A stretch of DNA of 46,197 nucleotides from an uncultured Roseburia sp. (GTDB lineage: Bacteria > Bacillota > Clostridia > Lachnospirales > Lachnospiraceae). Both the position numbers and the translations under genes were made by a program. The notes under the pieces are model-generated. The model had not been told where the DNA came from. It saw only the letters and a list, made by a program, of their open reading frames with translations, and made no database searches. Below, one piece after another: positions 24,708 to 32,221 of this stretch; positions within the stretch are counted from its first letter, which is position 1, and each line of letters begins with the position of its first letter. The stretch is from positions 1 to 46,197 of the forward strand of contig CANSSP010000023.1 in assembly GCA_947649645.1 (NCBI GenBank). Reading direction: 5' to 3'.

Positions 24708-26477
24708 TTATAGTCGTGCGTCAAACAGCCCGCAGAAGCTGTCGATCGGATCCTTTCCCTTAAAAGCGCCGGGTCCGGCCATCAGATCTTCCACAAGCGC
24801 GTCAAAGGTATCTTCCTTCGCATCGTAGGTATTGATATATGTTCTGGCCTGCGGAATATCTGCGAGCATCGTCGGCTGTCCGCAGCCGATCACCACGACC
24901 GGAAGTTCAAAGACGTACCACGGAATCTCTCCGCCGCCCTTTGACATGCCAAAAGCCGGCCTTCCGCTCGCAACATCACACAACGTGATTACCAGATCCA
25001 TGTCCTTCACAAAATCTGCAATGGCGTTTTTGCCCGCAAAATACAGATTCAGGCTCGGTTTCTTGCCTTCGGCAATCTGCCTGCGCATCACATCCAGCGG
25101 ACTCTCGTAAATAAAAGCATCGAATCCTTTTGCACAGAGCTTTTCTTTTAACAGTTCCGCCGGATTGCTGCCGCCTCCCATTCCCATCGCTTTCATCAGA
25201 AACGACATCGGCCCGTCCGCTGCTTTTACATGGACAATCATAATCCTTTTATATTTGTCCAATGTCATTGGCAGCACGTCTGCATCTTTATATTTCACCA
25301 GCGTAATACAGTCCCTGCTGATGGTCTTATGCATCTCCTTATACTCTGCCCTGCCCAGGACCGACGATAAAATCGCTTCTCCCGGAACAAGATCCTCTTT
25401 TTTCTTCCGATGGAGTCCCATATGTGCTTTTAAGCCCAGAATACGCGTCAGCGCTTCCTCCATGCGCGCCTCGCTGATCTTCCCGTTCTGATACGCCGCG
25501 AGCATCGTGTGATAATCCTCATCCGGATCGTTAAAGAAAAGAAACATGTCGCACCCCGCATTGATCGTGCGCGGAAGCATCTCAGAACGCTTCATCCGGT
25601 CCGTCATGCCAACCATGTGGGAAGCATCCGTCACGACCATGCCGTTAAAGCCCAGCTTGGCGCGCAACAGCCCCTGCATAATCTCGGGGCTTAACGTAGC
25701 AGGCATCATCTCGTCATCCGTAAGATCGGGGTTGATCGCCCGCGCCACTTTCGGCAGCATAATATGTCCCGCCATAATCGCATCCAGGTCATTGTCGATC
25801 AGCGTCCGGTATACCTTTCCGTATGTCTCGTCCCATTCACGCTCATCGAAATAATTGACATTATTGGACAGATGCGCATCCCTGAAATCCTGTCCGTTTC
25901 CCGGAAAATGCTTTGCCGCGCATGCAAAACCCGGATTTTCATGGGCGCCTTTTAAATACGCCGCGCTCATTTTCGCCACACGTACGGGATCATTTCCGAA
26001 GGCACGCCCCACAACCTCCGTATTCTCCCAGTTGTAAAGAATATCACAGACGGGCGCAAATGCCATATTACAGCCAAGCGCAGCCGCCTCCTCATTCGAC
26101 ATCTTACCCAGCGCGTGCGCATATTCCGCTTTGCCTGTCGCTCCGATCTTTACACCGGAACCAATCGGCGTCCCGTCCGCACACGCCCCGTTGCCGCCCG
26201 CTTCCGTATTACAGGCGATAAAAACCGGAACTTTCGCATACTTCTGAAGAATCCGGTTCTGTTCCTGTATCGCTTTTCCGGGCGCCGGATTATACCGGCA
26301 TCCGCCGAGATGATATTTTTCCATCAGCTCTTTTAAGTACGCCTCGTCCATGGACGCCGTGAGCTGAAAGAAAAGCTGTCCGACCTTCTCTTCCGGACTC
26401 ATGCCCGCAATTGTATCTTTCACCCACCCGATATCCTCGTCCGACAGATAATATGGCCTTGCCTTTAAGTCGACCAT
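24708..26477 (-). CDS. GH3 glycosidase, NagZ-like (beta-N-acetylhexosaminidase type)
   Basis: 589 residues, AGGAGG eight bases before the ATG. The N-terminal GH3 barrel has AAKHFPGNGQDFRDAH, where Asp200 and His202 match the Asp-His acid/base dyad special to NagZ-type GH3 enzymes; beta-glucosidases lack this motif. Nucleophile Asp284 is in GMVVTDASHMVGM. A C-terminal alpha/beta domain (about 395-570) follows. One deviation is GNG instead of the usual GHG in the loop. No signal peptide, so cytoplasmic. NagZ enzymes release N-acetylglucosamine from muropeptides or glycopeptides, which would fit the M14 peptidase further down. It is the first gene of the run, with a strong promoter. Confidence 0.85.
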   Translation of the reverse strand: MVDLKARPYYLSDEDIGWVKDTIAGMSPEEKVGQLFFQLTASMDEAYLKELMEKYHLGGCRYNPAPGKAIQEQNRILQKYAKVPVFIACNTEAGGNGACADGTPIGSGVKIGATGKAEYAHALGKMSNEEAAALGCNMAFAPVCDILYNWENTEVVGRAFGNDPVRVAKMSAAYLKGAHENPGFACAAKHFPGNGQDFRDAHLSNNVNYFDEREWDETYGKVYRTLIDNDLDAIMAGHIMLPKVARAINPDLTDDEMMPATLSPEIMQGLLRAKLGFNGMVVTDASHMVGMTDRMKRSEMLPRTINAGCDMFLFFNDPDEDYHTMLAAYQNGKISEARMEEALTRILGLKAHMGLHRKKKEDLVPGEAILSSVLGRAEYKEMHKTISRDCITLVKYKDADVLPMTLDKYKRIMIVHVKAADGPMSFLMKAMGMGGGSNPAELLKEKLCAKGFDAFIYESPLDVMRRQIAEGKKPSLNLYFAGKNAIADFVKDMDLVITLCDVASGRPAFGMSKGGGEIPWYVFELPVVVIGCGQPTMLADIPQARTYINTYDAKEDTFDALVEDLMAGPGAFKGKDPIDSFCGLFDARL

Positions 26478-26512
26478 ACGTTTCCTCCTCCTTCTGGTTA
26501 AAATATGCTTTT

Positions 26513-26541
26513 ATTATAGAGGAAATTCTGATTTTCGACAA
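26513..26541 (-). promoter_or_regulatory. Promoter of the GH3-to-sulfatase gene run
   Basis: On the minus strand TTGTCG (26536-26541) and TATAAT (26513-26518) are exactly 17 bases apart, 36 bases before the GH3 start. No clear operator is seen. Confidence 0.65.
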
Positions 26542-26576
26542 CCACGTTTTTATGTAAAAATGCCGCTTTTCATGCT

Positions 26577-27437
26577 TTACCCTTCCTTATCGGATAAAGA
26601 GACCGCTTCGTCCAGCTCCGCCACAACACGCTGGATATGCATCGCGAGATATCCTGTCTCCACCTCGTCCAGCGGACGCTTTAGATAACGCCCCAGATGT
26701 CCGCAGACAATCGAGGCAAGGCGATAGGCGTCTGGAAATGTTTTCGCCATATAATCATTCATATTCAGACGGAGCGTTTCGCCGCCCAGCGCACGGGCCG
26801 CCATATACCGGACGTGATTCATCAGGCGGTTGTAGGAGAGCGACATTACGTCGATCTCCTTCCCCGTCTCCTTCTCCACGAGCTGAATGCACTCCCTGAC
26901 CGTTCCCGCAATCTGCATGGAAAGGGCCACATTTTCGTTTTCAATGGCCGAGTGGATATGGAGGGCGATATACCCGACCTCATGCTCGTCGATGCACACG
27001 CCAAGCCGTTCCATAAGGACCGGACGGATATATTCCGCCGTCTTATATTCCATATGAAACAGCGCACGGATATCGCCTGTCAGAGGATTGCTGATCTGTT
27101 CATTGTTCCGGATCCGCTTTACCGCAAATGCGATATGATCCGCCATGGGAAAAAGGATGCTCCGGTCGATCCGTCCGAAAACACGTTCGCTCTCCTTTAA
27201 CACCGCTTCGGCGATCTCCAGAAAAACCGGGTCCATTCCTTTTACCAGTTCCATCGCACTCCCCCGCCCGGTTTTTTCCTGCAGGGAATAGACGGTACAT
27301 CCATCGGGAATCCCGATTCTCTCACTGACCTTTTTTCCGAACCCGACTCCCTTTCCGATCAGAAGATACTCGCGGTTATCCTCCATGCCGATGGCAATTA
27401 CCGTATTGTGATTCAACGCCTTCTTTACTCTGAACAT
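26577..27437 (-). CDS. BglG/LicT/GlcT-family transcription antiterminator
   Basis: 286 residues, GAGGGG before the ATG at 27437. Residues 1-58 form the CAT RNA-binding domain (VKKALNHNTVIAI, LIGKGVGFGKKVSERI). Two PRD domains follow, PRD1 about 70-170 with HEVGYIALHIHSAI and PRD2 about 180-280 with DEVETGYLAMHIQRVV, whose His residues are phosphorylated by the PTS. The protein should bind the RAT hairpin in the leader of the PTS gene at 29748-29777 and prevent termination when sugar is present. It is encoded 39 bases after the PTS gene, so it probably feeds back on its own transcript. Confidence 0.93.
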   Translation of the reverse strand: MFRVKKALNHNTVIAIGMEDNREYLLIGKGVGFGKKVSERIGIPDGCTVYSLQEKTGRGSAMELVKGMDPVFLEIAEAVLKESERVFGRIDRSILFPMADHIAFAVKRIRNNEQISNPLTGDIRALFHMEYKTAEYIRPVLMERLGVCIDEHEVGYIALHIHSAIENENVALSMQIAGTVRECIQLVEKETGKEIDVMSLSYNRLMNHVRYMAARALGGETLRLNMNDYMAKTFPDAYRLASIVCGHLGRYLKRPLDEVETGYLAMHIQRVVAELDEAVSLSDKEG

Positions 27438-27475
27438 ATCCCCTCTATCCCTCTTGTCCCCCGCAGACCTGGCGG

Positions 27476-29626
27476 TTATTCTTCATACGTATCAATTGCA
27501 AACAATGCTTCCCCTGTCGTGACGGGACCGCTTACAAGCAGACGGATTTTCTGCCGGTCAGAAAGCGCCGTACACAAAACGGGAGATGCAAGCGACGGAG
27601 CATGCTCCTTTAAAAACGCCAGATCCATTTTCATCAGCGGCTCTCCCTTTTTCACTTTATCTCCGTCTCTGACAAGTACTTCAAATCCCTGCCCTTCCAG
27701 TTTTACCGTGTCGATTCCCATATGAAGCAGCAGCTCGGTTCCGGACGCCGTGGTAAAGCCGATGGCATGCTTTGTGTCAAAAACAAACGTGACCTCGCCG
27801 TCCGCAGGCGCACAGACATCGCCTCTTTCCGGTATGACAATGGCGCCGTCGCCCATCATGCGGCCTGCAAACGCCTCGTCCGGCGCCTCGGAAAGGTCAG
27901 CCGCCTCTCCCGTGACAGGACTAACGATCACTTCCGTGCATACCGCTGTCCCGGCCGGCTTCTCTCCCGGTTTTTCAGCCGCCGCAGTATCATTCCCTGC
28001 CTTCGCAGGCGTATAAAGCACATTCTCTGCCGTCTCCAGGTAGTCTTCCAGGCCGGACTTGATCACCGTGACGCGGGGCCCGTAAATCACCTGCACTCCG
28101 TTCCCTTTGTGCACCACGCCGGACGCCCCGGTTGATTTTAAAAGTGCATCGTCCACCAGAGCAGAATCATGGACCGTACAGCGCAGCCTTGTCGCGCAGC
28201 AGTCCACATCGGAAATATTTTTCTTTCCTCCCAACCCCCGACAGATTGAAGCAGACAGCGCATCCTCGTCCGAAACCGCTCCCTGCGGCGCTCCGGCGCC
28301 CTTTTTGCGGGCATCCACATCGCTGCGGCGATAGAGCTTTACCTCCTCACTGTCATCGCGGCCCGGCGTCTTTAAATTCATTTTCGCAATCAGAAGCGAA
28401 AACAGGAAATAGTATGCCACGAAATAGAAGACACCGACGACGACAATCCACACCCAGCTCGTCTTTGCATTTCCCTGCAGGATACCAAACAAAAACATAT
28501 CGATCAGTCCGCCGGAAAACGTCATTCCCACGCCCACGTTAAAGACATGCATCAGCATATAGGCCAGACCGGCAAACACACAGTGAATCACATAGAGCAC
28601 CGGTGCGACAAACAAAAAGGTAAACTCCAGCGGCTCGGTGATTCCTGTCAGCATGGAAGTCAGCGCCGCCGAAAGCAGAAGTCCGGCCACCGCCTGCTTT
28701 TTCTCCGGCTTTGCCGTTTTATACATCGCAAGCGCAGCTCCCGGAAGACCAAAAATCATAAGCGGAAATTTGCCGGCCATAAACCGTGTCGCCGACACAG
28801 CAAAATGCTCCACATCCGCATCTGCCAGCTGTGCAAAGAAGATATTCTGTGCACCCTCGATAACGCGCCCGCCGACTTCCATCGTGCCGCCCAGCGCCGT
28901 CTGCCAGAACGGAAGGTAAAACACATGGTGAAGGCCGAACGGGATCAGCGCGCGCTCCATAAGTCCGTAGACCCAGGTTCCGGCATAACCCGATTCCAGA
29001 ACGACAGCTCCTACGGCATAAATCCCCTGCTGGATGACCGGCCAGACAAAAAACATCAGGATTCCGACAACCGTATAAGTCAGGCCGCTGATAATCGGCA
29101 CAAACCGTGTTCCGCCAAAAAAGGAAAGAACCTGCGGGAGCTCAATGCGGTAAAACTTATTGTGCAGGGCCGCCACGCCCAGTCCGACGATAATACCGCC
29201 GAACACGCCCATCTGCAGGGATGTAATGCCGACGACCGACGCAGTCGCTCCTTCCAGCATACTCTCCGCACCGCCGTGATTTACGATCATCGCCCCGATC
29301 GACGCGTGCATGATAAAAAAGGCAATCGCCGCCGAAAGCGCCGCCACGTCCTTTTCCTTTTTTGCCATTCCGATCGCGACACCCATCGCAAAAATAATCG
29401 GAAGATTGGAAAAAACGATATCCCCGGCCGCGCTTAACACCTTAAGGATCGCATTGAGCGCCGTTCCCGGCCCCATAATTCCCATCAGCCCATAGGTTGT
29501 CAGCATCGTCTCGTTTGTAAACGAACCACCCACGCCAAGCAACAGTCCCGCCACGGGCAGGATTGCGATCGGGAGCATAAATGAACGCCCGACACGCTGC
29601 AATACGCCAAAAATCTTGTCTTTCAT
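27476..29626 (-). CDS. PTS EIICBA, glucose/N-acetylglucosamine family
   Basis: 716 residues. EIIC spans about 1-400 with ten or so membrane helices (RSFMLPIAILPVAGLLLGVG at the start, GITEPLEFTFLF sugar-site motif). EIIB is about 435-515 with phospho-Cys477 in DVDCCATRLRC. EIIA is about 560-716 with phospho-His635 in LLLHMGIDTV. It takes up and phosphorylates glucose, or possibly N-acetylglucosamine or glucosamine; the fused C-B-A order and EIIC sequence favour glucose (PtsG-like). Expression is controlled by the RAT/terminator leader upstream and the antiterminator gene downstream. In Bacillus the antiterminator gene lies before ptsG; here it follows. Confidence 0.92.
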   Translation of the reverse strand: MKDKIFGVLQRVGRSFMLPIAILPVAGLLLGVGGSFTNETMLTTYGLMGIMGPGTALNAILKVLSAAGDIVFSNLPIIFAMGVAIGMAKKEKDVAALSAAIAFFIMHASIGAMIVNHGGAESMLEGATASVVGITSLQMGVFGGIIVGLGVAALHNKFYRIELPQVLSFFGGTRFVPIISGLTYTVVGILMFFVWPVIQQGIYAVGAVVLESGYAGTWVYGLMERALIPFGLHHVFYLPFWQTALGGTMEVGGRVIEGAQNIFFAQLADADVEHFAVSATRFMAGKFPLMIFGLPGAALAMYKTAKPEKKQAVAGLLLSAALTSMLTGITEPLEFTFLFVAPVLYVIHCVFAGLAYMLMHVFNVGVGMTFSGGLIDMFLFGILQGNAKTSWVWIVVVGVFYFVAYYFLFSLLIAKMNLKTPGRDDSEEVKLYRRSDVDARKKGAGAPQGAVSDEDALSASICRGLGGKKNISDVDCCATRLRCTVHDSALVDDALLKSTGASGVVHKGNGVQVIYGPRVTVIKSGLEDYLETAENVLYTPAKAGNDTAAAEKPGEKPAGTAVCTEVIVSPVTGEAADLSEAPDEAFAGRMMGDGAIVIPERGDVCAPADGEVTFVFDTKHAIGFTTASGTELLLHMGIDTVKLEGQGFEVLVRDGDKVKKGEPLMKMDLAFLKEHAPSLASPVLCTALSDRQKIRLLVSGPVTTGEALFAIDTYEE

Positions 29627-29700
29627 GACTATTTCCTCCTCTTCTCTCTGGGTATTTTATGCCAGATTGCCCGCTGCAATTCGTTTCTTTCCGTTTCACG

Positions 29701-29777
29701 CAACACAAAAGGCATCAACATGCATAAACATCCCTCAGACTTATGCATAGTTAATGCCTGCTTTCCAGTAACACACT
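29701..29777 (-). promoter_or_regulatory. RAT antiterminator overlapping a leader terminator
   Basis: On the minus strand GTTACTGGAAAGCAGGCATT, within 29748-29777, matches the ribonucleic antiterminator consensus for LicT/GlcT proteins. It overlaps the 5' arm of a long terminator whose arms run GGCAT-TAAC-TATGCATAA and TTATGCAT-GTTGATGCC (29711-29758), ending in TTTTGTGTT. With antiterminator bound the RAT hairpin forms and transcription continues into the PTS gene; otherwise it stops. Confidence 0.85.
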
Positions 29778-29792
29778 ATATCATATATCAGC

Positions 29793-29821
29793 AAAATATC
29801 ATCTTTTCAGCTTTTTGTCAA
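29793..29821 (-). promoter_or_regulatory. PTS operon promoter
   Basis: TTGACA (29816-29821) and TATTTT (29793-29798) on the minus strand, 17 bases apart. The start of transcription would fall about ten bases before the RAT element, as expected. Confidence 0.65.
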
Positions 29822-29856
29822 GAATAAAGTCTACAAATCACGTAAAATTTCCGGCT

Positions 29857-30351
29857 TCATATTCCCTTTCTGCCTTCGCGCGTGCAGGATTCCTTCGCCT
29901 CAACGGCCCCGTCCGGACCGTTGTGAAGATTCTCAAGCACACGGTCCAGACAGGCCAGAAACTGCGCTCTCTCCTCCTGCGTCATTCCCGCCGTGAGCAG
30001 TTCTTCCATTTCGTTGACGTCCGCCCTCGCCTGGCTTACCATTTTTTTTGCCCGTTCCGTCAGAACAAGCCGCTTAAGGCGCGCATCATGCGCTACGGAC
30101 AGACGGCAGACCAGCTCCTTGCGCTCCATCACCGCAAGCATATGAGAGGCCGTCGCCCTGGACACGGAAAACTCCGCCTCGATATCACGCTGATAAATCT
30201 CTTCCCCGTCATGTTCCATCAGATACCCCATGATCCAGCGCTGCATCCCCGTGGCCTCATCTTTATTTTTCAGCCTTTTTGTCTCCATTCTCTTGTGAAT
30301 TTCATTGTGAATCAGCCGGATTTTATAACCGGCCATTTCCGCACGTTTCAT
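29857..30351 (-). CDS. MarR-family repressor of the divergent ABC exporter
   Basis: 164 residues, GGAGGAG before the ATG. The winged HTH of the MarR family is clear: GMQRWIMGYLMEHDGEEIYQRDIEAEFSVSRATASHMLAVMERKELV with the following wing (DARLKRLVLTERAKKMV). It is divergent from two ABC half-transporter genes, with a perfect inverted repeat (30414-30433) between. MarR proteins in this arrangement repress both transcripts and let go when a drug or other ligand binds. The C-terminal ~20 residues are charged and probably disordered. Confidence 0.92.
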   Translation of the reverse strand: MKRAEMAGYKIRLIHNEIHKRMETKRLKNKDEATGMQRWIMGYLMEHDGEEIYQRDIEAEFSVSRATASHMLAVMERKELVCRLSVAHDARLKRLVLTERAKKMVSQARADVNEMEELLTAGMTQEERAQFLACLDRVLENLHNGPDGAVEAKESCTREGRKGI

Positions 30352-30381
30352 TTTTCTCCTCCAAAACTCCCACCTGACATC

Positions 30382-30433
30382 TTGACAAGAAATAAATCCT
30401 ATCGTATAACTATATTGTTAGCATACTAACAAT
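30382..30433 (+). promoter_or_regulatory. ABC exporter promoter with MarR-type operator
   Basis: TTGACA (30382-30387), 17-base spacer, TATAAC (30405-30410). Directly after the -10 box is ATTGTTAG-CATA-CTAACAAT (30414-30433), eight-base perfect arms covering the transcription start. The same repeat lies in the promoter area of the divergent repressor gene, so one operator probably controls both. Confidence 0.8.
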
Positions 30434-30472
30434 AAAAAAGCAATACTATAAACGAAAAAAGGAAGTGATTAC

Positions 30473-32221
30473 ATGTTAAAAACCTTAGGGGCCAGGATCG
30501 GACAGTTCAGAAAAGACTCTCTTCTCACCCCCGTTTTCATGATTTTAGAAGTTCTCATGGAAACAATCATCCCTCTGATGATGGCCTCCATCATCGACAA
30601 CGGCGTGGATGCCGGAAATGCAGAGCATATTTATGTGATGGGCATCTGTATGGTCGTCACCGCTTTTATCTCCCTCTACGCCGGGGCGATGGGCGGAAAA
30701 TACGGTGCGCGGGCTTCAACCGGTTTTGCCCGCAATTTAAGAAAAGCGATGTTTGAAAATATTCAGACCTTTTCGTTTTCCAACATCGACAAATTCAGCA
30801 CGGCCGGGCTTGTGACAAGGCTTACAACCGACGTCACAAATATCCAGAATGCCTACCAGATGCTGCTGCGCATGTGTGTCCGCGCCCCCATCAGCCTGGT
30901 CTGCGCGATGGGCATGGCATTTTTTATCAGCCCCAGGCTGGCGCTGATCTATCTGGCCGCCGTAATTTTTCTCGGCCTTCTCCTCGCCGTCATCACGGTA
31001 AAGGCTCATGGCTACTTTATGGAGGCCTTCCCGAAATACGATGACCTGAACGCCTCGGTGCAGGAAAATGTCTCCGCCATCCGCGTTGTAAAAGCCTATG
31101 TGCGGGAAGATTTTGAAAAAGAAAAATTTACCCGGGCCAGCCAGAACATCTACCGTCTGTTCATCAAAGCGGAAGGCATCCTGGCTTTCAACAGCCCGAT
31201 CATGCAGATTACGGTTTACTTCTGTATCGTCGCCATAAGCTGGACCGGTGCAAAAATGATTGTCGGAGGAACGTTAACGACCGGTGAGCTGATGAGTCTT
31301 CTCACCTACTGTATGAATATCATGATGAGCCTTATGATGCTCTCGATGGTCTTTGTCATGCTGACGATGAGCGCGGCCAGCGCCAGGCGCATCTGCGAAG
31401 TCCTCGAGGAAAAAAGCGACATCACCAACCCCGAAAATCCTGTCTCTGCCCTCGCAGACGGCAGCATCATCTTCGATCACGTGACCTTCCGCTACAACGA
31501 GGCTTCGGCCAGACCGGTGCTTGACAATATCGATCTTTCCATCCGCTCCGGCGAGACGATCGGCATCATCGGCGGAACCGGGAGCTCTAAATCATCTCTG
31601 GTAAGCCTGATCAGCCGTCTCTACGATGTCTCCGACGGCTCCGTAATCGTCGGCGGCCGCGATGTCCGCTCCTACGACCTGGACACGCTGCGCAACGAGG
31701 TATCCGTCGTCCTGCAGAACAATGTTCTCTTCTCCGGCACAATCTATGAAAACCTGCGCTGGGGAGATGTAAATGCAACCGACGAAGAGTGCCGCCGTGC
31801 CTGCCGTCTCGCCTGCGCCGATGAATTTATCGAGCGCTTTCCGGACGGGTATGACACACACATCGAACAGGGCGGGACAAATGTCTCCGGCGGACAGAAA
31901 CAGCGTCTGTGTATCGCACGCGCGCTGCTGAAAAAGCCCAAAATCCTGATATTAGACGACAGCACAAGCGCCGTGGACACCGCGACAGACGCAAAAATAC
32001 GCAAAGCATTCGCAGAAGAAATCCCGGATACCACAAAGCTGATCATCGCACAGCGCATTTCTTCCGTGCAGAATGCAGACCGCATTATCGTCCTGCACAA
32101 TGGCGCCGTAAACGGCTTTGGAACACACGAAACATTGTTAAAAGAAAATGAAATCTACCGCGACGTCTATGAATCCCAGACTGGCGGAAGCGGGGATTTT
32201 GACGAAGGAGGTGCCGCATAA
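30473..32221 (+). CDS. ABC half-exporter with degenerate ATPase site (BmrC-like)
   Basis: 582 residues. Six membrane helices lie in the first ~310 residues, followed by an ATPase domain with Walker A IIGGTGSSKSSL, a Q-loop in SVVLQNNVLFSG, signature VSGGQKQRL and Walker B ILILDDSTSAVD. After Walker B an Asp replaces the catalytic Glu, the hallmark of the non-hydrolysing site in heterodimeric exporters such as BmrCD and TM287/288. It overlaps the next gene by one base (TAATG), which should encode the active partner. Substrates are probably lipophilic drugs or toxic compounds, judged from the MarR neighbour. Confidence 0.92.
   Translation: MLKTLGARIGQFRKDSLLTPVFMILEVLMETIIPLMMASIIDNGVDAGNAEHIYVMGICMVVTAFISLYAGAMGGKYGARASTGFARNLRKAMFENIQTFSFSNIDKFSTAGLVTRLTTDVTNIQNAYQMLLRMCVRAPISLVCAMGMAFFISPRLALIYLAAVIFLGLLLAVITVKAHGYFMEAFPKYDDLNASVQENVSAIRVVKAYVREDFEKEKFTRASQNIYRLFIKAEGILAFNSPIMQITVYFCIVAISWTGAKMIVGGTLTTGELMSLLTYCMNIMMSLMMLSMVFVMLTMSAASARRICEVLEEKSDITNPENPVSALADGSIIFDHVTFRYNEASARPVLDNIDLSIRSGETIGIIGGTGSSKSSLVSLISRLYDVSDGSVIVGGRDVRSYDLDTLRNEVSVVLQNNVLFSGTIYENLRWGDVNATDEECRRACRLACADEFIERFPDGYDTHIEQGGTNVSGGQKQRLCIARALLKKPKILILDDSTSAVDTATDAKIRKAFAEEIPDTTKLIIAQRISSVQNADRIIVLHNGAVNGFGTHETLLKENEIYRDVYESQTGGSGDFDEGGAA

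Noticed and set aside
28547..29437. 296-residue plus-strand frame inside the PTS gene
   Set aside because: Antisense of membrane helices; His/Arg/Lys-rich text typical of shadow frames.
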